Positions 1 through 7,326 of a stretch of 14,413 bases of DNA are shown piece by piece. Within the stretch, counting starts at the first letter, position 1, and every line of letters begins with the position of its first letter. The stretch covers positions 1 through 14,413 of the forward strand of contig DAOUUR010000015.1 of NCBI GenBank assembly GCA_030668045.1, read 5' to 3'. Source of the DNA: a bacterium. Lineage in GTDB: Bacteria; Zixibacteria; MSB-5A5; GN15; FEB-12. Made by a program: the position numbers and the translations under genes. The notes under the pieces are model-generated. The model made no database searches. It was not told where the DNA came from and worked only from the letters and a program-made list of their open reading frames with translations.

Positions 1-1
1 A

Positions 2-1549
2 CATTTCAGCAACAATGGCCACCCGGTCACCAGTCAACTACCGAACTTTTTTGAACTGCCTGCCCTCAAACCGCAGGTGAGATTGGTCCTGCGTAATTGT
101 GGCTTTATTGATCCGGAAGATATTGATCACTACCTGGCCAACGATGGTTACCTCGGCCTGAAGAAGGCGCTTGAGATGGGAGCTCCGGCGGTGATCGGTG
201 AAGTCAAAGAAGCTGGTTTGAGAGGACGTGGCGGCGCGGGATTTCCCACCTTCAAGAAATGGGAAATATGCCGGAGTATTGAGGCCGACCAGAAATACAT
301 GATCTGCAACGTCTCGGAGGGTGACCCCGGTGCGTTTATGAATCGTTCGTTGATCGAGAGCGATCCACACGCGGTGCTCGAAGGGTTGATGATCGCAGGT
401 TTTGCCATTGGCGCCTCAAAGGGATGGATATATATCAACTCGGACTACTCATTGGCTATTACCCGATTACGTCGGGGTATCGAACAACTTCGCGAGTGCG
501 GTTTGCTTGGGGAAAATATTCTTGGGAGTGGGTTCGATTTCGACATCACTATCAAAGAGGGTGCCGGTGCGTTTGTGTGCGGCGAAGAGACCGCGCAGAT
601 TGCATGTATCGAAGGACGTCGCGGCATGCCGCGTTCACGTCCGCCGTTTCCGGCTGTCTCTGGTTTGTATGGCAAGCCGACGATCATCAACAATGTCGAG
701 ACGCTTGGCACTCTGCCGAACATTCTACGCAACGGATACAAGTGGTATCAGGGATTTGGTGTGCAGGGAAATTATGGCACCAAGACTTTTTCATTGGTTG
801 GATCAATTCGCCGGGGGGGACTGATCGAAGTTCCGCTTGGTATCAAACTGCGAGAGATTGTCGAAGATATCGGCGGCGGTTCATGGAAACAGTTCAAGGG
901 TGTTCAGACCGGTGGTCCTTCGGGTGGATGTCTCTCGGAAGAATCGCTGGATATTTCGGTTGACTATGAGTCGATGACAGCTGCCGGTTCGATCATGGGA
1001 TCGGGCGGGATGATCGTCATGGACGAGGATACCTGCGCGGTTGATCTGGCTCTCTATTTTTTGAACTTTACGCAAAAAGAATCGTGTGGCAAGTGCGTGC
1101 CCTGTCGGGTTGGCACCTGGCACATGGTTACAATACTGGAAAGAATTACCAAGGGTCAGGGTCAGCCGGAAGATCTTGCCAAGCTTCAGAGTCTGGCCGA
1201 GACAGCAGCTCGGGCTTCGCTCTGCGGTTTGGGGCAGACAGCCCCCAATCCGGTGTTGACGACTCTGCGTCATTTCCGCTCGGAGTATCTGGCGCATGTG
1301 AAAGAGAATCACTGTGCGGCGGCAGTTTGTCAGGAACTGATCGAGTATTTTATCGAACCTGACAAGTGCAACGGTTGCCAGCAATGTATCAGCGTCTGTC
1401 CGACCGATGCCATCAGCGGGGCACAGTCGGAACTGCACAGCATTGATGAGATGCGCTGTATCAAATGCAAAGCTTGTTACGAGGTCTGTCGTTTTGATCC
1501 TCTGGCTGGCAACGCGATCGTCATCAGATCGAAACGGAGCGTATCATGA
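2..1549 (+). CDS. NuoF/HydB/StnB-like NADH-binding FMN iron-sulfur flavoprotein, 5'-partial
   Basis: The frame is open to the left edge, so the start lies outside; the GTG at 77 is an internal Val, because residues before it fit the family linker. There are 515 residues visible, counted from base 2. Roughly 80-110 N-terminal residues, normally a thioredoxin-like [2Fe-2S] domain in bifurcating HydB-type proteins, are missing. In order: a Gly-rich FMN/NADH site (RGRGGAGFP, about 75-82; EGAGAFVCGEE, about 186-196); an N3-type [4Fe-4S] site (CGKCVPC, Cys 362/365/368, with Cys 408); and a C-terminal 2x[4Fe-4S] ferredoxin domain (Cys 456/459/462/466 and 486/489/492/496). Complex I NuoF lacks that ferredoxin tail; HydB, HndC and StnB have it. 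The role is cytosolic NADH oxidation or NAD+ reduction with electron transfer to ferredoxin-type clusters. The last codons overlap the next start by 4 nt (ATGA). The family is certain; the exact partner complex is inferred from neighbours. Confidence 0.93.
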   Translation, partial: HFSNNGHPVTSQLPNFFELPALKPQVRLVLRNCGFIDPEDIDHYLANDGYLGLKKALEMGAPAVIGEVKEAGLRGRGGAGFPTFKKWEICRSIEADQKYMICNVSEGDPGAFMNRSLIESDPHAVLEGLMIAGFAIGASKGWIYINSDYSLAITRLRRGIEQLRECGLLGENILGSGFDFDITIKEGAGAFVCGEETAQIACIEGRRGMPRSRPPFPAVSGLYGKPTIINNVETLGTLPNILRNGYKWYQGFGVQGNYGTKTFSLVGSIRRGGLIEVPLGIKLREIVEDIGGGSWKQFKGVQTGGPSGGCLSEESLDISVDYESMTAAGSIMGSGGMIVMDEDTCAVDLALYFLNFTQKESCGKCVPCRVGTWHMVTILERITKGQGQPEDLAKLQSLAETAARASLCGLGQTAPNPVLTTLRHFRSEYLAHVKENHCAAAVCQELIEYFIEPDKCNGCQQCISVCPTDAISGAQSELHSIDEMRCIKCKACYEVCRFDPLAGNAIVIRSKRSVS

Positions 1550-4059
1550 CAAAAAAAGACGCAAAACTGACGATTACTATCAACAATAAACCGTACCGGG
1601 TTGCCTCTGACCTCACGATCCTGAAGGCAGCCGAAGAGAATGGCATCTATATCCCGACACTCTGCGCCCACAAGGAACTCACGCCCCACGGCGGCTGCCG
1701 GTTGTGTATTGTGGAGGTGGATGGTTTCCGCAATTTTCCAACCGCCTGCACGACCCCGGTGAGTGACGGCATGATCATCCGTACCGATACTTCTGCACTC
1801 AACGAAGTCCGCACCGAGATACTGCAACTCTTCATGAGCGAACATACCTCCAGTTGTCTGATCTGTCCCGAGACAGAAGAATGCCGCGCGTTTATGGGAA
1901 CAGTGCGCAAGGCTGGAGTGACTACCGGGTGTCGGTACTGTCCCAATGACGGCCAATGCGAACTGCAGGATGTTGTCGAGAAGCTGGACATTAAAGAAAT
2001 CAAGTATCCGATCTACTACCGAAATAACCGGGTTGAAAAAGAAGACCCGTTTTTTGATCGCGATTACAACCTGTGCGTTCTCTGTGGCCGCTGTGTTCGG
2101 ATGTGCCAGGAAATTCGTACGGCCAATGTGCTGGCCTTCAATTATCGTGGTCGTGAGACTGTCATCGGACCGGCCTATGGACGCACCCATGTTGAAGCCG
2201 GGTGCGAGTTCTGCGGTGCCTGCGTTTCAGTCTGTCCGACCGGCGCCCTCTCCGAGAAAGATCGCAAGTGGGAAGGCAAACCGGATCGCGAAGAGGTGAC
2301 TACCTGTTCGTTCTGTGGGGTCGGTTGTCAGATGCGCCTGCAGGTGAAAGAGAATCGAATCATCGGCAGCCTGCCGGTACTTGATGATCCGGTCAACAAT
2401 GGCCAGCTCTGCGTGCGGGGTCGCTTCTGTATATCCGAAGTGGTCAATGGGCACCAGCGTTTGTTAGCCCCGCAGAAGAATGCCGGAGATATTGGCATTG
2501 ATATCTCATGGGATAACGCTATCGCGGGTGCTGCGGAGACTCTTGCCGAATGTGGACCCGATGAAGCCGGCATCCTGATTTCGCCCAATTGCACCAACGA
2601 AGACCTGTACGTCGCTCAGAAATTTGTTCGTGTTGCTCTGGGTTCGCACAACATAGATACATCAGCCCGCACCTTCTACGGGTCGGGATTCAATGCCTAT
2701 CTCAACCTGGTGCAGAAAGCAACCCCGCTCTCTGAGGTTGCGAAAGCATCGGTTGTTCTTTGTGTCGGACTTGATTCCCGTTTTGGCCGCTCTGTTGTGG
2801 GTGTTGAGATTCGACGAGCGATGAAGAACGGCGCGAAGATTCTGAGTATTCATCCCCGTCAACACAACCTCAGCCTTCTGGCCGACAAGTGGGTGCAACC
2901 GTTACCCGGTGATGAAGTTGCCACACTTCAGAAGTTGGTCAAATTGTCCGTGAAGAAAACTGATACAAAGAAGAAAGCCGGTACCGAAGATGATCTGGCG
3001 ATGATCGCATGCTTGTTAAAAGAGGCAAAGTCATCGGTCGTTCTGGTTGGTTCGGAATTTTTGCAGTTAGACAGTAGTGCTCGAATCCTCGCGTTGATTG
3101 ATGAGTTGGCCGGTAATGTCGGGGCCGGTATCCTGCCGCTACCGGTTCAGAACAATCTGATTGGATCGCTTATGATGGGCGCCTACCCCGAACTTCTCCC
3201 CGGTGCGATGGCATCAAGCAATGCCAAGAAGGCAGGTGAGTTGAAAAAAACGTGGGGCGTCAAGCTTCCAGCATACAAGCCGAACAAGCAAGGCGGTGCA
3301 CTGTTTGGAGGTAAGAAGCTGAAGGTTCTTTACCTCATAGGAGAGAACGCACCCAACGGCGATGCTCCAGCGGCCGATTTTGTGATCTCGCAGAATCTCT
3401 ACGCTGCCGAGGCGAGCCGGAAAGTTGATCTTGATCTCCCGGCGGCTGCCTTTACCGAAGCCGACGGCACCTTCTTCAACGGCGAAGGACGAGTCCAGCG
3501 CGTGCGCAAGGCGGTTGAACCGAAAGGTCAGGCCCTGCCCGACTGGCAGATTCTGTGTCGCATTGCAAAGAAGATGGGTGTCTCTGGGTTCGACTACAAG
3601 AGTGCGGCCGACATCCACAAGGAAATGTCAACAGTCGTTCCAGGACTGCGGACTTTCGAGAGACCGGCCCGTAAACCACAGACGATCACCGTCAAGAGCG
3701 AGATGGTTGTTAGTGCCGGTAAGAATTCGGCGGCGAAAAAAGCTGACAAGAGCTACCCGTTCATGCTCAGCGCCTGTGCTGTTGAGCATGTCTATCGCGG
3801 AATGGCTCTCTCTACCTGGGTTGATGGCTCCCGTGCTATCTTCAGAGAGGGTGTCGTCGAAGTAAACCCCGATGACGCCCGCCGCGCGAAGCTTTCCGAT
3901 GGTGACCATGTGACCGTAACGGCTGCCGATTTCAAGAAAGTATGGCCGATACGTATAGCTAAAGAGCAGGCTCCCGGGACACTTTTTGTGGTCATGCCCC
4001 AGGGAGAATCACTAAAGGCCAATCCGCAGCCGGTAAAGATAAGGAAGAAGAATGTTTAA
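1546..4059 (+). CDS. NuoG-like molybdopterin-fold iron-sulfur protein, probably no catalytic Mo ligand
   Basis: 837 residues; ATG with GGAG at 1536-1539, 6 nt upstream. N-terminal [2Fe-2S] domain (Cys 40/51/54/68); then His100-x3-Cys104-x2-Cys107-x5-Cys113, the His/Cys cluster of NuoG; a second Cys129/132/138 set with the same spacing ending in CELQ; two [4Fe-4S] sites (Cys 177/180/183/187 and 220/223/226/230); and the molybdopterin-oxidoreductase [4Fe-4S] site (Cys 254/257/261/289, CVRGRF). A long MopB-like region follows, with a C-terminal molydopterin-binding-like domain from about 760. At the site where formate dehydrogenases carry Cys or Sec (NxD-x2-AR-x-U/C-H), this protein reads NIDTSARTFYG: Phe takes the ligand place. 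I therefore read it as an electron wire like NuoG or the NuoG part of StnC, not a formate dehydrogenase. It shares an operon with a NuoF-like gene and nfnAB; its stop overlaps nfnA by 8 nt. Confidence 0.88.
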   Translation: MTKKDAKLTITINNKPYRVASDLTILKAAEENGIYIPTLCAHKELTPHGGCRLCIVEVDGFRNFPTACTTPVSDGMIIRTDTSALNEVRTEILQLFMSEHTSSCLICPETEECRAFMGTVRKAGVTTGCRYCPNDGQCELQDVVEKLDIKEIKYPIYYRNNRVEKEDPFFDRDYNLCVLCGRCVRMCQEIRTANVLAFNYRGRETVIGPAYGRTHVEAGCEFCGACVSVCPTGALSEKDRKWEGKPDREEVTTCSFCGVGCQMRLQVKENRIIGSLPVLDDPVNNGQLCVRGRFCISEVVNGHQRLLAPQKNAGDIGIDISWDNAIAGAAETLAECGPDEAGILISPNCTNEDLYVAQKFVRVALGSHNIDTSARTFYGSGFNAYLNLVQKATPLSEVAKASVVLCVGLDSRFGRSVVGVEIRRAMKNGAKILSIHPRQHNLSLLADKWVQPLPGDEVATLQKLVKLSVKKTDTKKKAGTEDDLAMIACLLKEAKSSVVLVGSEFLQLDSSARILALIDELAGNVGAGILPLPVQNNLIGSLMMGAYPELLPGAMASSNAKKAGELKKTWGVKLPAYKPNKQGGALFGGKKLKVLYLIGENAPNGDAPAADFVISQNLYAAEASRKVDLDLPAAAFTEADGTFFNGEGRVQRVRKAVEPKGQALPDWQILCRIAKKMGVSGFDYKSAADIHKEMSTVVPGLRTFERPARKPQTITVKSEMVVSAGKNSAAKKADKSYPFMLSACAVEHVYRGMALSTWVDGSRAIFREGVVEVNPDDARRAKLSDGDHVTVTAADFKKVWPIRIAKEQAPGTLFVVMPQGESLKANPQPVKIRKKNV

Positions 4060-4903
4060 GGTAGTTGCAAGCCGAATGATTGTGCCCAACATGCACCTCC
4101 TGACACTGGAGGCGCCCAACGTGGCTCGCGAAGCTCAGCCGGGCCAGTTTGTAATCCTGCGGGCCGAGGAAGAAGGGGAACGTATTCCTCTTTCGATAGC
4201 CGATTGGGATGCGGACCTGGGCACGGTCACTGTGATATTCATGAATGTCGGCAGCACCACCAACAGGCTGGCTGCCCTTCAAAGAGAAACGTCGATCCCT
4301 ACGGTGGTTGGTCCGCTCGGAAACGCCACCGAAATCGAAAAGTACGGTACTGTTCTCTGTGTTGGCGGGTGTTATGGAATAGGCAGTATGTTCCCAATCG
4401 CGCGCGCCCTCAAAGAGAAAGGTAATCGCGTTATCACGCTGGTCGAGGGGCGCAGTTCTTATCTTTTCTATTGGGAAGAGCGTCTCAAGGCTGTCTCGGA
4501 TAAAACGATTCAGATTACGCGTGACGGTACCAAAGGATATCAGGGGCATATTAGTCGCCTGCCTGATATTCTGAAGGATATCGACGAAAAACCGGACCGG
4601 GTTATTATCAACGGTTGCACGTTCCTGATGAAACGCGGTTCGGATGTCACCCGTCCGATGGAGATTGATACGTGGGTGAGTCTCAATCCGATCATGATCG
4701 ACGGTACCGGTATGTGTGGTGTCTGTCGTGTCTCGATTGGGGGGGAGACCAAATTTGCCTGTGTTGATGGTCCCGATTTTGACGGTCATCAGGTCAACTG
4801 GGATGAACTTCTGCAACGGCGGAAGACTTATATGACAGAAGAGGTTGTCCCGCTGAGGACAAGCAGGTGCGAAGAACATCGTCTGAGAGCTCAGGGAAAG
4901 TAG
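4052..4903 (+). CDS. nfnA: NfnA-like FAD/NAD-binding and [2Fe-2S] subunit of ferredoxin-NADP transhydrogenase
   Basis: 283 residues, the usual length of NfnA/SudB. The ATG overlaps the previous gene by 8 nt and has AAGGAAG at 4041-4047. A ferredoxin-reductase-like FAD domain is seen (RIPLSIAD, 44-51), then a Rossmann NAD(H) site (VGGCYGIGS, 104-112). A C-terminal [2Fe-2S] site follows (DGTGMCGVC, 218-225, plus Cys237). The Asp218 with Cys222/225/237 pattern is the hallmark of NfnA, whose cluster has one Asp ligand. In the family, NfnA carries the second flavin, binds NAD(H), and works with NfnB to couple NADPH oxidation to NAD+ and ferredoxin reduction, reversibly. The nfnB gene follows after 1 nt. 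A PyrK or sulfide dehydrogenase role is the alternative, but the adjacent NfnB makes Nfn the best call. Confidence 0.9.
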   Translation: MFKVVASRMIVPNMHLLTLEAPNVAREAQPGQFVILRAEEEGERIPLSIADWDADLGTVTVIFMNVGSTTNRLAALQRETSIPTVVGPLGNATEIEKYGTVLCVGGCYGIGSMFPIARALKEKGNRVITLVEGRSSYLFYWEERLKAVSDKTIQITRDGTKGYQGHISRLPDILKDIDEKPDRVIINGCTFLMKRGSDVTRPMEIDTWVSLNPIMIDGTGMCGVCRVSIGGETKFACVDGPDFDGHQVNWDELLQRRKTYMTEEVVPLRTSRCEEHRLRAQGK

Positions 4904-4904
4904 T

Positions 4905-6320
4905 ATGGTTGATCCGAAAAAAAAGAAGAAAAAGAAAAAGCCGCTCGATCTGAACCGGCGGGCGATGCCCAAGCAAGCCCCGGAAGTGCGGAGTCACAAT
5001 TTTGGCGAAGTAGCCCTTGGTTATCCGGCTGCTCTGGCGATTGAAGAAGCCAAGCGCTGTATCCAATGTCCGAAACCGAAGTGTGTTGACAATTGTCCGG
5101 TAGAAATCAATATCCCCGGTTTCATCAAAGCGATTGCCGAAGGTGATTTTGCGCGTGGCATTCAGATAATGAAAGAGAAAAACTGTCTGCCGGCCGTCTG
5201 CGGTCGTGTTTGTCCTCAAGAAGAGCAGTGCGAGGAAGTTTGCGTGCTGGTCAAGAAAGAAGGACAGATCGCAGTTGGTCGCCTCGAACGGTTCATCGCA
5301 GACTGGGAGGCAGAGCAGGGAAAAATCGAGATTCCGAAAAAGGCCCCGAAGACCGGCAAGAAAGTCGCCGTGGTTGGTGGCGGACCGGCGGGTCTGACTG
5401 TTGCCGGTGATCTCATTCAACTCGGTCACGAAGTTACGATATTTGAAGCTCTCCACAAAATGGGTGGGGTGTTGATCTATGGTATTCCGGAATTTCGTCT
5501 ACCAAAGGCAATTGTCCAGCGCGAAGTTGACTACCTCGGTGCCCTCGGCGTTGAACTGGTAACTGATTTTGTCGTTGGCAAGACCAGAACGGTTGACAGT
5601 ATCCTCGACGAATATGATGTCGTTTTCGTTGGCTCCGGGGCGGGCCTGCCCTGGTTTATGGATGTGCCCGGCGAAAATCTCAACGGTGTTTATTCGGCCA
5701 ATGAATACCTGACCCGCATGAACCTGATGAAAGGTTTCCTTTTCCCCGAATACCACACTCCGATCAAGGAGCACAAGCGGGTGATGGTGATGGGCGGTGG
5801 TAATGTTGCGATGGACTGTGCCCGTACGGCGCTTCGCCTTGGTGCCGAGTCGAGGATCATCTATCGTCGGTCACGTTCGGAGCTTCCCGCTCGTCTGGAA
5901 GAGATTGAGAACGCCGAGGAAGAAGGAGTCATCTTTGACTTCCTAACCAATCCGGTGAAATATATTGGCGATGAGAACGGCTGGGTCAAGGAGATCGAAT
6001 GTCTGCGAATGGAACTCGGTGAACCTGATTCTTCCGGTCGCCGTCGTCCGGTGCCGATGGAAGGTTCCAACTTTATCATGCCGGCTGATGCAGTTGTCTG
6101 TGCCATTGGTAACAGTCCCAATCCGCTGATTGCTGCCACCACTCCCGGTCTGGAAACGGGCCGCGGTGGAACGATCAAGGTTGACCCGGAGACGATGAAG
6201 ACATCAAAGGATCGCGTCTGGGCGGCCGGCGATGTCGTTACCGGCGCCGCGACAGTTATTCTGGCGATGGGCGAAGGTCGCAAAGCAGCCCGCTCGATGC
6301 ACCAGTTCCTGACGGCGTAG
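4905..6320 (+). CDS. nfnB: NfnB / GltD-like NADPH-binding FAD iron-sulfur subunit
   Basis: 471 residues, matching NfnB/SudA. The ATG lies 1 nt after the nfnA stop, with AGGGA at 4893-4897. N-terminal Fe-S domain: Cys 52/55/60/64 and Cys 94/99/103/109/113. FAD-binding VVGGGPAGL at 157-165; NADP(H) Rossmann GGGNVAMD at 297-304, with YRRSRSELPAR (320-330), the 2'-phosphate-recognising stretch of GltD-type proteins; terminal FAD motif AAGDV at 440-444. In Nfn this subunit holds the bifurcating FAD and two [4Fe-4S] clusters and exchanges electrons with NADPH and ferredoxin. The glutamate synthase small subunit is the paralog, but no large subunit is visible here. Odd point: residues 5-12 are eight consecutive lysines, coded by an A-rich tract with an 8-A run at 4917-4924; this is not part of the fold. 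No clear T-run terminator follows. Confidence 0.92.
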   Translation: MVDPKKKKKKKKPLDLNRRAMPKQAPEVRSHNFGEVALGYPAALAIEEAKRCIQCPKPKCVDNCPVEINIPGFIKAIAEGDFARGIQIMKEKNCLPAVCGRVCPQEEQCEEVCVLVKKEGQIAVGRLERFIADWEAEQGKIEIPKKAPKTGKKVAVVGGGPAGLTVAGDLIQLGHEVTIFEALHKMGGVLIYGIPEFRLPKAIVQREVDYLGALGVELVTDFVVGKTRTVDSILDEYDVVFVGSGAGLPWFMDVPGENLNGVYSANEYLTRMNLMKGFLFPEYHTPIKEHKRVMVMGGGNVAMDCARTALRLGAESRIIYRRSRSELPARLEEIENAEEEGVIFDFLTNPVKYIGDENGWVKEIECLRMELGEPDSSGRRRPVPMEGSNFIMPADAVVCAIGNSPNPLIAATTPGLETGRGGTIKVDPETMKTSKDRVWAAGDVVTGAATVILAMGEGRKAARSMHQFLTA

Positions 6321-6323
6321 AAG

Positions 6324-6373
6324 GCGAGATTGCCGCGTCGTTTGCCTTGGGCGAACTTCCTCGCAATGACGAC
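6324..6373. repeat. REP-like imperfect inverted repeat
   Basis: The left arm GGCGAGATTGC (6323-6333) and the right arm GCAATGACGAC (6363-6373) are imperfect inverted copies around a GC-rich middle. A GAGATTGC...TCGCAATGAC layout is familiar from dispersed intergenic palindromes in many bacterial genomes, which often yield false translated proteins. It lies just 3 nt after the nfnB stop and may form a 3' stem in that mRNA. Only one copy is in this window, so the dispersed nature is inferred from memory of similar elements. Confidence 0.42.
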
Positions 6374-6609
6374 TTGTTGCGGCTGGCGGACTTAGGGCCG
6401 GTTTCAAGATACACTGATCGGGATCAATCCCCGTCTTTTCTATGCGTAGAGGAAGAAAAATAGTTTTTCCCCATTGAAATCCGGTGTGACCGGACTCCAA
6501 TTAATGTTCTGAAACTGCACATGGCCATATCTAAACAGGCTGGATCATTCGACCGATTGTAGGTAGTAAGTCCGGATTATCGCTGGCTTCCGGATGGTTG
6601 CGAATCTTC

Positions 6610-6615
6610 AGGAGG
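6610..6615 (+). promoter_or_regulatory. Shine-Dalgarno site of the lipoprotein gene
   Basis: AGGAGG ends 7 nt before the ATG at 6623. This near-perfect site fixes the start of the lipoprotein gene. Confidence 0.85.
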
Positions 6616-6622
6616 AACGATA

Positions 6623-7153
6623 ATGTCGATACGATCCATATCAATCTTCATACCGATACTCATAATTGCAGCATTGCTGCTTTCCTGTAACGAGCCAAAG
6701 GAAGAGGGTCGGTTCTATAACGACGACCTTGAGTTTTCTATCGTGTTTCCTGATGGTTGGTCCACTATGTGGGATCCGGAAAGCGAATCATGGTGCGCCC
6801 TTAGTCCGCTTGAGGATGGCTCTGACATGTTCTACGAGGCCATCGGAGTGGCATCGTTTGAGATGCCGCTGAGATTTGAAGTGGAAGAATTGTTTGAAGA
6901 GATCGTCGCGGCGACCCGTGAAGAGTCACCCGGATTTCGAGAGAAGGATCGTGGCGAAGCATATATCAATGATCATCTGGCGCTCTGGATAACATACGTG
7001 TACAAGATGCCGGAGGGACAGGTGCAGGCCAAAACCTATGTTCTGACTGATGGCTGTCGCGGATACATTGTTACCTGCGACGCCGAACCACACAAGTTCA
7101 GCGACTATCAAGCCATCCTGGAGCATTCGGCCGAAAGTTTCAGAGTCAGCTAA
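6623..7153 (+). CDS. small lipoprotein with PsbP/MOG1-like domain
   Basis: 176 residues. The start is fixed by AGGAGG 7 nt upstream. The N-terminus has a short basic stretch, a hydrophobic run (residues 8-20) and a lipobox LLSC with Cys22 as the lipidated residue, so it should be exported and anchored by lipid; Asn rather than Asp at +2 gives no inner-membrane retention signal by the E. coli rule. The mature part opens with FYNDDLEFSIVFPDGW (31-46), a pattern typical of PsbP/MOG1-fold (DUF1795-type) domains. It ends in a segment resembling the last strand and helix of such domains. The family's function in non-photosynthetic bacteria is mostly unknown; I assign none. It is monocistronic, bounded by a gene-free stretch and an intrinsic terminator. 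Lipoprotein status is firm; the fold is a reasonable inference. Confidence 0.8.
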   Translation: MSIRSISIFIPILIIAALLLSCNEPKEEGRFYNDDLEFSIVFPDGWSTMWDPESESWCALSPLEDGSDMFYEAIGVASFEMPLRFEVEELFEEIVAATREESPGFREKDRGEAYINDHLALWITYVYKMPEGQVQAKTYVLTDGCRGYIVTCDAEPHKFSDYQAILEHSAESFRVS

Positions 7154-7173
7154 GGAGCAACCAGCTTATCTGT

Positions 7174-7201
7174 GGGCTGCCGGTCGGCAGTCCTTTTTTT
7201 T
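7174..7201 (+). terminator. intrinsic terminator after the lipoprotein gene
   Basis: GGGCTGCC (7174-7181) pairs with GGCAGTCC (7186-7193) through an 8-bp stem with one G-T wobble and a 4-nt loop. Eight T (7194-7201) follow at once, and more T lie shortly after. It sits 20 nt past the stop codon. This is a classic Rho-independent terminator. Confidence 0.9.
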
Positions 7202-7326
7202 GTCTTTTTCGTGATGAGATATTCTTTACTACCTATCCATGTTCTCGTATATAGCCATGAATTCAACAGATCGAAACACCCTCTTGAAGGTTGTCTCGAA
7301 ACAGGGCCAGACTGGAGAAATCTACT

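Larger units (their letters stand above)
6321..6622. other. gene-free stretch of about 300 bases
   Basis: No convincing coding region on either strand. It holds the inverted repeat at 6324-6373 and a short perfect 6-bp stem with a 3-nt loop (TCCGGT 6480-6485, ACCGGA 6489-6494) with no T-run after it, so it is not a standard terminator. The ribosome binding site for the next gene is at the right end. I see no confident -35/-10 pair, although a promoter for the lipoprotein gene should lie here. Confidence 0.6.

Noticed and set aside
77..79. GTG at 77 as the start of the NuoF-like gene
   Set aside because: The frame is open to the left edge and the residues before it fit the linker of HydB-type proteins, so the gene is cut by the window.
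1546..4059. Catalytic formate dehydrogenase alpha subunit
   Set aside because: The Cys/Sec ligand position is Phe and no TGA Sec codon or other Cys is found at that site; NuoG-like is the better call.
3992..4972. 326-codon open frame on the - strand
   Set aside because: It lies opposite nfnA and the ends of its neighbours, begins with a poly-Phe run that is the antisense of the nfnB poly-Lys tract, and shows no family motif.
2..6320. Respiratory complex I or [FeFe]-hydrogenase operon
   Set aside because: No membrane subunits of complex I are present, the NuoF-like protein has a ferredoxin tail, and none of the visible proteins has the H-cluster motifs of an [FeFe]-hydrogenase. A catalytic gene further left cannot be excluded.
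4905..6320. Glutamate synthase small subunit (GltD)
   Set aside because: No glutamate synthase large subunit is adjacent, while an NfnA gene with its Asp/Cys [2Fe-2S] motif is directly upstream.
6204..6500. 98-codon open frame on the - strand spanning the operon end
   Set aside because: It runs through the end of nfnB and the inverted repeat and reads like the false proteins such repeats produce (RHCEE-type); there is no ribosome site.
7291..7326. Upstream TTG start for the SagB-like gene
   Set aside because: It would add 12 residues without family similarity; the ATG at 7327 has GGAGA at proper spacing.
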